39,155 nt of DNA from Zelonia costaricensis (GCA_030849075.1 JASAOO010003308.1:1-39155), one strand, 5' to 3'; positions 28,234 to 38,755 are shown, numbered from the stretch's first letter. Notes: a model not told the origin generated them from the letters alone. Made by a program: numbers and translations.

Positions 28234-29059
28234 ACGATGACCGTCGAAGCCGAGAAGCGGCACAAGCCAACTTTCGCCCTCACGTCAGGGGGGCCGCTCA
28301 CTCATGCTCCCCGCAAAACAACCGCCTCCCTATGCCACCATCAAGGCCTCCCGGGTGCTTTCCTTTTCCTGACTTTTGACGGATCGTACAGAAGCCATGG
28401 CAATACGAAGGGCATCGGAAACACCACCCCACCCACGGAGCCTTCGGGGGATCCGATGGGTCCCCCTTCCGCGGTGGGAATCAAGGGCGGGCGGGTGGAG
28501 TTTGTGAAAGGCCGAAGTCTCTACACTGGCCCACGCCCCTCCCACAGTACGCAACGAGCCCCGAAACAGGGGAGAGTCAAGACAGAGAGGCGATGTAAGT
28601 AAAAAAGTGAATCATGCGTTTCCAAAATGACTGAGATGACCGATCTCACCAGCTGACTCTTTTTTCTCCCTTTTTCCGTTCCCCCCGTTCCCCTCGCAGC
28701 CTCTGAGGGGTGCCGTCCCCCCAACCCACATACCAAAAACTCGCGTAGAAACAAGAGATTTGGATGCACAGGATCGCAGCCCCGATAACAGCCCTAGACG
28801 CACACGCCCCCAAATCGCCCACACACACGCCTTCCCACGGCGCCGTTTCGCATCTGCGTTCCCACGCCCCCCACCAATGCGCACAGCCTTGGGGGAGCGA
28901 TCGAGCGACGCGCCGGTTGCGATGGGAAAACGTGCGGTACGCTTCTCTTTTGTTGGGGTCTGGCACGCCACTGCCACTCAGCGGCCCTGCAAAGCCACGT
29001 CGGGATTGAAAACGTCCGCACTGCAGGACCGCGCGAGGCCGCGGCTCACGGGATGGGGG
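28234..29059. other. Strand-switch DNA beside the tRNA pair, no gene seen
   Basis: About 0.8 kb of unique-looking sequence, less GC-rich than its flanks. Frames on both strands are short and not convincing. A T-rich segment lies at about 28659-28678. On minus this is A-rich and lies about 0.4 kb beyond the retroelement-like trace, so it could be the remains of a poly(A) tail; that is speculative. Confidence 0.45.
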
Positions 29060-30360
29060 GGGAGGGAATGACCTGCGGCACCTTCACCACCGCCGAGGCC
29101 AACCGCCGCACCAGTCCCATGCTCAATGCGCATACCGCTGTCAGCCGCGGCACCCCGCCAACGAGCTGTCCCCCAACGGCAGAAAACAGGAGGGCCCCCA
29201 CCCCCCCGTAGAACGCGGGGGGCTAGCACTCCAGAACGCACCGGCGCAAGCGTCGAAAATGCTCGCCATTCGGGGGGACCTGGGTCACCCTTTCTCGGCG
29301 ACAGTACCAGCCGCCACAACTCATCGAAGCGCGTCTTGGCAAACACCCTCATCCTGCCGCGCGGGAAGTCTGTGTCCGACAGTGGGGCGCTTGCGTTCTC
29401 GAGTGGGTGCGCGCCCTGCCCCCAAACGCCAGCCACCGCCACCCTGCTTGCTTGATCCAGGGCCGCGCTCTCTTCAAGCACCGTTCGCCCCCCCCGGCCT
29501 AGCCCACGGCGTAACCCCCCCCCCCGCCCCCGACAAACCCCCAAGCGGCCCCAGCGGCACGTGAGAGTTCGCAAACCCCGCGATGCGCGCGCCCATAAAG
29601 TGCACCGTAGCGGGCGAGATGTCGAACGGATCTGCGCGCCCCGCCAATGGCACCGCGGATCGACCGGGAAGATCGCTTCTGCCCCCCAGCTGCGCCACGG
29701 TCTGTGGCGTCCCCCTTTGAGTGGGTGTGCTGGGCCGCCCCCTCTCCCTTCTGGGCCAGAAACCCGCTGTCTTTTCGGGGACCCCCGGCTTCCCGCTGGT
29801 CCGTGCACACACACCCGGGCCCGGCGGGCCCCCTTTTCACCGAACCCCCCACCCTGGCGTGGCGGCGCGCGTTCGCCTTGGCCGACCTGAGGCTCGCTGT
29901 TAAACCAAGGCCCACGAGCTCGGCCTTTCGTGAGGAACCCCCCCCCCCCAGCGACCCCCCCACAAACGGGACGCCGTCGCCAACGCGGGCGGCGCCACAG
30001 TTCCGTTTGCCCACCATGGCCCCCCCCCCCAGACCCCACGAGGCCACCGGCGAGGCCCATGCGGCTTGGCGCACCTCTTCGCGCGCCCCCCGCATCGACA
30101 CCCCACGAGGTGCGCGTCCACGACCGCAGTGTCACGCCAGGGGAAACCCAAGCGCCGCCCCACACCCCGTCTTCGTTGGGTGCCCGAGTCTCTTCGGCTC
30201 CGGAAACACCGGAATCGCGGCGAGATTGCGCGGAACCCCGTTTCGCGGCAAAACGCCTTGAAACAACCCCGAACTCGCAACTGCCAGCCCCACCCACCGC
30301 GCCAGGGCTTGAAAAGCGTCCGACGTCGCAGGGGCGCGTGCTGTCTTGTTTCGCAAAAGA
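29060..30360 (-). pseudogene. Decayed reverse-transcriptase-like sequence (possible ingi/L1Tc-type relic)
   Basis: Reading minus and switching frames, several segments fall in the order and rough spacing of a non-LTR reverse transcriptase. At 30135-30266, SSGLFQGVLPRNGVPRNLAA followed by IPVFPEPKRLGHPTKTG resembles the 'GVLPRxW...PxxKPGK...SYRP' entry segment. At about 29800-29850, GARRARVCVHG resembles the basic strand before motif B. At 29753-29785, GVPEKTAGFWP resembles the GVPQGxxLxP motif. At about 29621-29635, ADPFD stands where the catalytic ADD is expected. At about 29060-29215, FYGGVGALLFSAV followed by an Ala-rich helix resembles the post-RT 'LYG...W' region. The catalytic residues are not intact and at least two frameshifts are needed. 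In GC-rich DNA some of this could be chance, so the call is tentative. Degenerate ingi-related elements (DIREs) are known in Leishmania. Confidence 0.35.
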
Positions 30361-30659
30361 AGGTCTGCAACGGCTTCTCATTTTTCCAAGAGCCCGAGCA
30401 GTCGAACCACCGGGGCAACAAGCAAGCGTCCACGGGATCACATCCCCACCGGCAGCGGGCAGCGCTCGCCCCCTCGTTGTCGGAGGGCCGCGTGCGCGCC
30501 CCGTCGTGCCACTCGCGCATGTCGCCCCCCCCCTCCAGTGGCGACAAGGCGGCCCCATTTTGCAACTTCATGGGGGGGGGGGGGGCTGGGAAGGCGCGTG
30601 CCTCGCCCGTGCTGCGTCAACTTGTGCCAGCATCAGATGCCAACTTGAATTCAAGACAC

Positions 30660-31770
30660 CCCTGACGCTGGGCCGTGCTCGCCTGCTGCGCGCACGGCTC
30701 TCGGACATTGGCCTGTGTGACATCCAGCCGCGTGGCCCCCCCCCCCATCAAGCGGACAGTCACTCACCCCCCTCCGCTCCTGCGGACGGGTCACGAAGAA
30801 CCTCTTCCGAGTTCTGTGCTGGCGCGTTCGTGGCCGCGATCGCACCGATGCGTCCGAGAGCCCTACCCAGCTTTTCGCGTAAGTGCACGTGGCCGGCGCA
30901 TTCCCGCGTCACCGCCTGGCGGACCTAGATCCGGATTTTTGGGCGACGTGGTTTGCTCAAGTGATTGCAGTGAGGCCGTGAACGCTTCGCAGGCCCTTAC
31001 TCATTGCCCTCGCTCTTGGGGCGCCTGGGGTTCACTGCCCCCACCTCTGTGCTCCACACACTCTGCTCTGATCGGCTAGTTCCGGCTTCGACGCCTCCGC
31101 CTCTTTCTCCAAGGACCGCATCTGCTCCGTCGTGGCCGCAAGGTCCTCTGGAGACTTGAAGTTGGCATCAGAGTGTGTTCACGGCTGCCTCCCGCCGCGG
31201 GCCCTGCCGCATCATACGCGGGATGCCGACGCAGATACACGACGCCGGGGACTGAACACGTGCCACATCTAGTGCCGATGCCGCGCCTGCCAATACCCCC
31301 TGATCGAACGCGCCCGCCGCTGCGGTGACCACCAGCCATTCCCATATGTCCGTCCTGTCGATCCGCACCCGATCGACTACGTACGGGAAGGTTGTCCGAT
31401 GCCGCTGATGGCGCTCATCTGAGGGAATGATCCCGCCCCTCAGCTCCGTCGCACTGACCTTGAGCGGCCGCGGGTTCGCGCCGTCCGCGTCACGCACCTC
31501 GAGACTCACGTCGCAAGTCCCGCCTTGAAAGAGGCATTCACAAAACGTCGACACTCGTCTTGTTCCACAACGCCGCGTCGACAAGTACCAAGACCATTGT
31601 GAATGGAGTAGTTTTCTTGTGGGTTTGCAATCTTTTGACTGCGCTACTTGTGAAGCTGGCGTAAAATCCGTGACCGTACCTTTGGGATCCTCTTCGTTTG
31701 CAGGACTGGGGTGTCCAGACTGAAAAAAAATCCACCCAGCGAGCGAGAAACCCACGGGAAGAAGCAAAAC
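30660..31770 (-). pseudogene. Broken coding-like segments, unrecognised
   Basis: Minus-strand pieces read like ordinary protein instead of low complexity. The longest open stretch (31168-31767) contains CDVSLEVRDADGANPRPLKV and VVDRVRIDRTDIWEWLVVTA. After a stop and frame change, near 31060-31160, comes SPEDLAATTEQMRSLEKEAE, probably a helix or coiled coil. After another frame change, near 30770-30930, comes CAGHVHLREKLGRALGRIGA. These may be the upstream half of the same retroelement relic or the remains of a separate gene. The family is not recognised, and no intact start-to-stop frame joins them. Confidence 0.3.
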
Positions 31771-34700
31771 CGAAATGCGAGAGAAGCCAGGCGGTGTGTC
31801 CTCCTTTTCAACTGGTAACTTTGCTCACCGACCCCATCCGCTGACCATATTTGCTCTGTCCCCCACGCCCACACCCCTCGCGAGATGAGAGAAAAGAAAA
31901 GAAAAGGGTCCGCGGAGAATCGCGGAGAAAACTCGGTGTTGTCATTTAGCTGGTCTCCTTTTCGGGCATCCCACCCCCCGCCCCACCCGACGACCCCCAC
32001 CACCACCCGCAAAGCGCACAAATGTCCCGCACTACTGGACCCAAAAGGCACTTCGCGCGACCCTTGCCACGGGCACCAACGGGCCCTATAAAAGGGATAT
32101 CCTGATTGCTTGCAGGAAACTGGGCCGCTCCGTGACACCCTCGCCACTCCTACACTCGCCGAAAACGAAAACCGTGGCGCTCCTGGCGTCGAGCCGCGTT
32201 TTCCCCTTTCGTTTCCGACCCCAGCCTTCCCCATAAGCAACGCCCAGGCTTCAGGCCTCTTATTGCTTCGCGACGAGCGAGGCGGGCGTACTGGGGGAAG
32301 CGGGCGTGCCGGTTTATTCGAGCGCGCGTCTATTCCGTACGTGAGGGGGGGGGGCGGCAAATGCACACTGCGCCAGCCCTCGGCTCTGAATTCTGCGAGG
32401 AGCCGAGTGTCAAAAAAAGGAAGAGCCTGGGCGTGCTGTGGGTCCGCTGTCTTTTTCTTTGTTGTCTTTCTTCGTTGCGTCTTTGAAGCTTACCCCGCCC
32501 GCACCGCCATCGGTCTCGTTCGTTTCGCCAGCGTTCGCAGCGCCGCGTCGCTGTATTTTTCCAGCACGGCGTCGTCTGCGCCGCTGGCCGCTGTTTTTTT
32601 TTTGCGCAAAAAGCGTGTCTTGCTTCACGGAAAGTTGAATTTGGGTTGGGTGTGCGTGTGGTGCGCCGCGGTGGGAACTGTGTGCGGCAGTGTTGTATTC
32701 GTTGTTTGCATCAGTTTTTTCTGTCTGTTTTTCAATGCAGGTTTGCGTGCGAAGCAGGCGGTGGGCACGGTGGCTTCCTGCGGCTGGGTGCCCAAAGATT
32801 GTGTGTACGTATTTGGATTTGCGTGCAGCGCGCCGCACGCCACTTCGCAGCGCCGCCGCCCCTAGAGTTCTAAGTGTGCGCGTCGTCTGTTGGCCCTCGC
32901 GTTGGGCGAGCATAGCAATGCTTGGTGCGGCGCCTACGCTCTCTTGGCGCCTGCTGGCGCTGCGGCGGGTGGGGCAGTGTGGCTCTCCTTTCTGATTGCC
33001 GCAGGTGCTGTTCAATGCCGCCGCTGCTTTTCTGCCGTCCAAAGTGTGGGGGCGCCCCCTCTAGAGCCGTTCTGGGCACAGCCAAGCTGCCTTCTTTCCT
33101 TTCCACCCGACGTGTGGACGGTGCGTGGCGAGTCTAGCGCCGTACGTACTTCGCGACAAGATGATTTTTGCCCTGGTTTCCACCTTCTGTTGCTCGCCGC
33201 CGTGCTGCTTCGACTGTTGTTCGGATGGTTAGTTTTCTTTGTTCCCCATTTCATCTTTTGGGTTTACAGTTTGTTTGCTACGTTTCGGTTTCCACACGGC
33301 GCTCCCTTGGCTGCCGTTTCCCCACAAACTGTCTGAGTGGTTGATTTTGGAAGGGGTCGCGACTGGGGTCAGGGGTTGGAAAAACACACGCGCGCACTGT
33401 TACACACGGGGGCGTGTGGTGCAAGCGGCGGTGGGGGGCTGGGTGCCGTGTCTTCACTCCTGAGGCGTTTTCATCAAGCCGCTGTGCCAGTATCGTGGTG
33501 TTGTTGGCGCGCCGCAGTCGGGGCGGAGACGAGGGGGAAGGCGTGTGGCGTCAACGGGGTTGGGGCTGCATCGCAAGCTGCCCCCCTCCCTCGTCCCTTT
33601 GGCGCCCCCGGGGTGTGTGTGTGAATCGAGTGGGGCGGGCGCGGGGGGCTGTCGAGTTCGCGGACTTCTTTCTGAGTTGCTTGAATGAAAAGGTGCACGG
33701 ACTCATACGAACTCTGGAACGGGGTGCGGATGGCACCGGCTCTTCTGCATTTTGCCGCGGGGCCGGGGGTGAATTGGGGCGCCCTCGGGGGTCATTGTGG
33801 TGGGGTGGCGGTGGTGGTGGTTTGCGTGGGGCTGCTCGTGGTTGGGTGCGTGGGTTCTGTCCACGCCGCGGCGTGTCGTGCGTAGCTCCGCCCCGCGGTC
33901 TGGCTCTGGCGTTTCGACGAACCGGCGTCGCCATTGCCAATTGCAGCTGCGTGAAGCAGAGGGTGGCGGCCAGAATTGAATCGGCGCTGCCCCGGGGCTG
34001 GTGGGTTCGGCGCAGCAGGGCCCCCCGCCCACGCCCCACGAAACACCGCCACCCCGGGACCGCGTTCCAATTTGGTGGCGGAATCCGAAGGGCCCCACGG
34101 ACCGTGTGAAGCGACACGCTTGTCAGCCTGCGTCGACTTGGTCTGCGTGTTTCTTCTGTTACGTGGCCCTCAATTCCAGTGATTGGAAAGCACCTTGACT
34201 CACTCTTTCGTCTCGTCTATGCGGTGCGGATTTTTTGCCTCCTTTGAGGCTACGGGGTGCACGGGCGAGGACGAGCTTTGGGCTGCTCTTTTCTTTGTTT
34301 GCACGCTGGGTCACCACCGAAGTCGAGGCTGCCTTTTCTGCTGATGGCGGTGAAGGGCATCTGTGTCGAACCGGCTGTGCGTTCCGCGTTGCGCACACGC
34401 GGTCGACTGCACCTTTCCATTGCCGCACACGCGGGTGGCAAGAGGGGTCCCCTTTCCAGCGCCGCACCCTGACGTTTTTGAGACCTTCTGTTTGTGCGTT
34501 TTCTTGCTCTTCGACTCTGCCGCAGCGCTGTTGCTTCCCCTGTGGCCTCCTCCATTGTCGATTTCACTTTTTCCAAGAAGTGGACCCCGCCTTCTTTTGC
34601 GCCGTTGCGGCCTTGCCACGGGTCCTGCTGGGCGCCGTTGTGGTGCTGGGGGGTGTTCTTCTCTTTCCGCGTCGATGTTTGTTTTCGGCCACTACCCTCG

Positions 34701-36271
34701 TTCGCATTCGCGTTGTTCTTTGCACAGCTTTCGTTTTTCGTTCTGCTCGACCCCGCTGCACTTCACCAGTCCTTTCTGTATCGCGCCACCGCCCTTGTCT
34801 CATTCAGCGTCGAGGCTATTCCCATCGTTTTCTCCCTTTTAGTATGCGCATTTCTACCCGATTCGGTTCCATTCGCATTCCCTTGTACTCCACAGCGCCT
34901 GCGTGGCTGGTCCTCCCATCTCGATGGTTTGTCGCCGTCTTCTCCACCTCCTTTCTGCGCCGCGGTCATGGCACTGCGCATCGCGGCCCCGTTTTGCGGT
35001 GCATGCCTTGGGCTCAAAGCCGTGTTCGGCTTACGTTGGTCCGGCGTGGCACCTGAAACGCCACGCGTTGAGACGCAGCCCCCGCGCAGGCCGGCCACGT
35101 CGCGCACAACTCCGGCCACAAGGGGATGCCCCAACGAAAACCCCCCACAGCGCCACCCCACCACATCGACCCAATACCCCGCCCGCCGCCCGTCGCATCC
35201 AACGCTCCGCGCGGCAGCCGGCGGCCCCCTCCATGCGGGGGCGGCGTGTGGGTTGTTGGGTTGATGTGGCGCGGTGGGGGTTCCTTGTGTGGGGTCGCTG
35301 TTGGTCTGCTGTTTGGTGGTGGCTGGGGTTGTGGTCTTTGTTCAGTTGCTCGTTTTGTTGCCCATCGTCAGTGGCACCGCGGGCTGGTGGCGAAAGCGGG
35401 TCGGGGGATTTCGAGTCGTGGGTGGGGCTTTGTGGCGGGCTTTTGGTTGTGGTGGGGGGTTGCGGTGCCGCGGCGTCGTCGTGTTTTGACGTGCGCGGGG
35501 CCCGCGGTGGGCCTGCTGCTGCCCTTCGCGTGTCGTGTGGGTTTTCCCCGACTGGGGGGGGGGGGCGGTCCGGTGGCGCCCGGGCCAGGGTTTTTGGCCT
35601 GGTGCGGCCTGCGCCAGCGGGCCCTTTGGGGGTGGCCACCCCGCCCAGTCCTCTTGCCGCGGGGGAAGGCCACCGGGCGGGGCGCCGGGGTGTGTCTTGC
35701 GGCGCCCCCGGTTGCCGTGGGGGGTCGTCTGCCCCGTTGCAACGGAAAGCGTGCCGGCGGCGGCGCACAGGCTTTGGTGTGAAGAAAACTCGACGAAGGG
35801 AGGTCGGCGGGGGGCCGGGGGGGGGGAGAGGGAAGTGGGGGGCGCGGGGTGGGGTGCGGTGCGCGGTGGGGCCTTTTCCCCGGTGTGCTCGACACGGCTG
35901 GCGCGCAGCGCCCGCCGTAGGTCGCCACTCTTTCAGCGCGTTTAATGGGGCGACAGAGATTTCGCGAGGTGTCAAGCGATGGCGTGGCGCAGCGCACGCG
36001 GCTGCAGCTGGCGAGAACGGCCAGCTCCTCTGATGAATTCGCAGCCACTCATGTCCGCGATGCGCTTTGTGTGTGCTCTTCATTTGACTATTACTTCTGC
36101 GTGTGTTTTTGGCGCCTGCCGGCCTGCTAAGAAAGGACACATCAACGCCCCGGCTCACATCGGCACGCACAGTCGCCGGCGTCAAGCTTGCACGACTGCC
36201 TTCCTCACACACCGACGTGGCGGTGTACTGTGGACCTTCTCCGCGGACCGACGTGCGGTGTGCAGCGACGG
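31771..36271. other. Strand-switch DNA with strong base skew, no intact gene seen
   Basis: About 4.5 kb. From about 32.4 to 33.3 kb the plus strand is T-rich with T7-T9 runs. From about 33.5 to 36.0 kb it is mostly G- or G/T-rich with repeated GGTGG and GGGG runs (33.75-33.85, 35.25-35.60 and 35.80-35.87 kb), the reverse of the C-rich 29.4-30.6 kb stretch. Frames of up to about 390 codons exist on both strands but read as P/R/G-rich sequence without domains. Two short plus-strand coding-like traces (about 33.92-34.00 and 35.95-36.06 kb) are listed as findings. Confidence 0.5.
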
Positions 36272-38755
36272 TTAGTTGTCGAGTGGGGTGCTGACGGAGG
36301 AGTGGGTCGAGAAGTCGAAGTGCAGGACCGCCTCGTGGTCCGGCACGGGCGGCGAGTGGTAAAGACGCGCGCTGCCGTCGTCGCTGTCGCTCGGCAGTGC
36401 AAAGGAGTTGACGCTCGCGAGGGACGGGGCCACCGATGAGGACGACGAGGTCGTGGCGCGCGTGCGAAACGCGCGGGCGTGTGCGCCGGCATTGCCGTCG
36501 CTGTCGCTGCCGCTGCCGCTGCTGTCACGCCGGCGTGTCGGGCGCGGTGACACACCGCCCGGCCGCTCGGTGGCATGGCGCGTGCGGCGGGCGCGGCGGC
36601 GGCGCTTCGTCTCTTGCCACCACTGCAGCACCAGCGTCGACCACACCTCAAGAACGGCTTCCTCTTCCGCGACGGCGGGCGCCGCGGCAAGGGTGCGCTG
36701 CGCGTCTGCGAGGGAGGGGCACGGGCCGACGTCCCCCAGTCGCTGGCGCACCTCCGCCTTGGCCTCGAAGACAGACATGTAAGTCCACCAGCGTTCCAGC
36801 ACGAGGCGGTACTGCGTCGCCATCCGTGCCCGCTCCGACGCGTCACTCCCCGAGTCGCGCACGGGGTCCGTTGCCGTGCCGGCGACGGTCGCACCCATCT
36901 TCGATGGTGCCGCGCTCTCCGCGACGTGCTCCTCTTCACCCAGCGCGCTGGCCGACCCGAAGTCGCTGGTGGCGCGGGCCGACCCGGCGCGAGCGGCCGC
37001 AGGCGGCGCCATCGTGGTGAGCGGCCAGAACCCACCACCGTCCGCGTCCACCGCGAGGCGGCCTCGAGCACTGCTGCTTCTCGTGTAGCTGCTCTGGCTG
37101 CTGCTGGTGCTGCGGCCGCTACTGCTACTGTTGCTGCTGCTGGTGCTGGTGCCGGTCGCGGTTGCGTTGCCCACGCACGTCGTGTGATCTGACGGGCGCC
37201 GGTCTGGTGCGTTCGTTTCCCACATGCCCACAAATCCCTCGAAGGTGGGGGGCGGGGGAAGCATCTTGAAGCGGAACGGCCGCTCATCGGCCTGACGCAT
37301 GTCCTCGGCGTCGACCACCGCGCCGTCACCGCTCGCGCACGACGGCGGCGAGGACGGGCACGGCGTCTGCGATGCCGTTGCCGCGGGCGGGCTCGTGAGG
37401 ACTGCAGGCGACGCGGCGGATGGTGGTGGTGGTGGCATGCCCGTGAAGGGCGCGAGGCTCTCGACGCCACCGCTGCTCGGCGCCGGGGGGAGCAGGTGAC
37501 AGGGTGGTCCGTGTAGGTGGCTCTGAGCCGGCGCGGCAGGCTGCGGTTGGCGTTGCTGCTGAAGTGGTTGTTGCAACTGCTGCTGCTGCTGGTGTCGCGG
37601 CAGCGGTGGGGCGGCGGTCGCCGCCGCAGGGGCGGGCCCGAACGCGGCCGGGTACGCCGTGGCTACCACAAAGGCGTGTGCGTGCGCGCCTGAAGTCCGC
37701 CGTGGCTGTTGCGAGTGGTGCGTGTACAGCTGCTGACGCTGGAGGTGGTGGGGCTGGGGTGACTGCTGCTGCTGCTGGTGCGGCTGTCCGGGTATCGTGC
37801 GTGTGGTATGAGTCGGCAGAGGGGCCGTACTGTACGGGGGAGCTTGGGGTGCGGCGGGGTGTGCGATTGGCGGGTACGTAATGGGGGCGGTGTGCACCTG
37901 CGCGATGGTCGTGAGTCGATTCACGTGCGACTGCCGCTGCTGTTGATGCTGGGATTGCAGGTGTGTGTGCGCGTGCGGCGGAGGCGGAGCAGACTGTTGA
38001 AGCTGGTGCTGTTGCTGCGAGTGATGCGTCGGGGGAGCTGCGTTAGCGCAGGCAGCGGACGAGGCGGTCGCGCCCGTCATCGTGGCGTGCGGGAAGCGGG
38101 GCTGCAGGCTGTGCGCTGGGGGGTGGGTACTGCCGCTGCCGCTGCCAGGGACGGCGGCGGTGTTGAAGAGGCTCGAGCGGCGATGTGCGGGTGAGCCCAC
38201 CATGGGCGCCCCGTGACTCTGTGAAGCCACCATGTTCGACTGCGGGCCCGCGTCCGAGACGGAGATGCGACGCGGGGGCGGCTGTTGCTGCTGCTGCTGT
38301 TGTTGCGGGTGGTGGTGGTGGGGCTGCGGAGGGAGGGAGGGCGTCGCCAGGCTGTGTGGCTTGGGGATGCCGGGTGGCGGTGGAAGCAGCACCTGCTGCT
38401 GCTGAACGTGGGGCGACTCGATCGACTGCTGCGGCACGGATGCGATGCCAGCGTTCACGACCGAGAGGCGGTGGCGCTGCTGGCTGGGCGGCACAATCGT
38501 GGCCATCTCGCTGGAGGGGAGGATGGCGGCGCCGGAGGGCACGGGGTACGGCGCGTAGCCGTGCGACGCCTGCTGCTGCTGCTGCTGCGGTGAGGCTTGC
38601 ATGCCGAGCATGTGGTGCAGGGGCATCTGCTGGAATGTGGCGCCTTGTGGCGGCACCTGTGACTGTGAGTAGGTCATGTGCGACGGCGCCACCACGTGCT
38701 GCGCCGGGATGCGTGGCATGCCCTCGGCCGCCCCAGCATCGTGCGGAAAGGACAT
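36272..38755 (-). CDS. Q/P/H-rich low-complexity protein with a C-terminal helical segment
   Basis: The product is 827 aa, unrecognised. The N-terminal two thirds are prion-like: many poly-Q runs (for example SPQQQQQQASHG and HHHHPQQQQQQQQPPPR), poly-P, and His and Ser-rich stretches. An ordered-looking motif ERPFRFKMLPPPPTFEGFVG lies at about residues 488-507. A tryptophan-bearing helical region lies at about 640-735 (ATQYRLVLERWWTYMSVFEA; VLEVWSTLVLQWWQETKRRR), ending in a strongly basic run that could be a nuclear signal or bind nucleic acid. The tail is Ser/Asp-rich. The ATG at 38755 is chosen because upstream in-frame sequence is 5' UTR and translated CA repeat. Q-rich architecture of this kind is common in mRNA-binding and granule proteins, but no RRM, zinc finger or other RNA-binding domain is visible, so function stays open. 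It is the last gene of the minus-strand unit. Confidence 0.8.
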   Translation of the reverse strand: MSFPHDAGAAEGMPRIPAQHVVAPSHMTYSQSQVPPQGATFQQMPLHHMLGMQASPQQQQQQASHGYAPYPVPSGAAILPSSEMATIVPPSQQRHRLSVVNAGIASVPQQSIESPHVQQQQVLLPPPPGIPKPHSLATPSLPPQPHHHHPQQQQQQQQPPPRRISVSDAGPQSNMVASQSHGAPMVGSPAHRRSSLFNTAAVPGSGSGSTHPPAHSLQPRFPHATMTGATASSAACANAAPPTHHSQQQHQLQQSAPPPPHAHTHLQSQHQQQRQSHVNRLTTIAQVHTAPITYPPIAHPAAPQAPPYSTAPLPTHTTRTIPGQPHQQQQQSPQPHHLQRQQLYTHHSQQPRRTSGAHAHAFVVATAYPAAFGPAPAAATAAPPLPRHQQQQQLQQPLQQQRQPQPAAPAQSHLHGPPCHLLPPAPSSGGVESLAPFTGMPPPPPSAASPAVLTSPPAATASQTPCPSSPPSCASGDGAVVDAEDMRQADERPFRFKMLPPPPTFEGFVGMWETNAPDRRPSDHTTCVGNATATGTSTSSSNSSSSGRSTSSSQSSYTRSSSARGRLAVDADGGGFWPLTTMAPPAAARAGSARATSDFGSASALGEEEHVAESAAPSKMGATVAGTATDPVRDSGSDASERARMATQYRLVLERWWTYMSVFEAKAEVRQRLGDVGPCPSLADAQRTLAAAPAVAEEEAVLEVWSTLVLQWWQETKRRRRARRTRHATERPGGVSPRPTRRRDSSGSGSDSDGNAGAHARAFRTRATTSSSSSVAPSLASVNSFALPSDSDDGSARLYHSPPVPDHEAVLHFDFSTHSSVSTPLDN

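Noticed and set aside
28978..30558. Long minus-strand open frame (526 codons)
   Set aside because: Reads as G/R/P-rich sequence with no start context. The RT-like pieces lie partly in other frames, so it is not an intact gene.
31225..31310. Possible tRNA-like B box on minus (GTGTTCAGTCC)
   Set aside because: No acceptor stem or anticodon arm can be folded around it, and it lies inside a coding-like segment.
32085..32100. TATA-like box (CTATAAAAGG)
   Set aside because: Kinetoplastid Pol II units do not use TATA boxes and no gene follows; taken as chance.
34903..36033. Plus-strand open frame (376 codons)
   Set aside because: R/G/W/V-rich low complexity from G/T-rich DNA, and antisense to another spurious frame; no family resemblance.
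35031..36212. Minus-strand open frame (393 codons) just beyond the Q-rich gene
   Set aside because: P/R/A/T-rich composition from the C-rich strand, with no domain; typical of spurious frames in skewed DNA.
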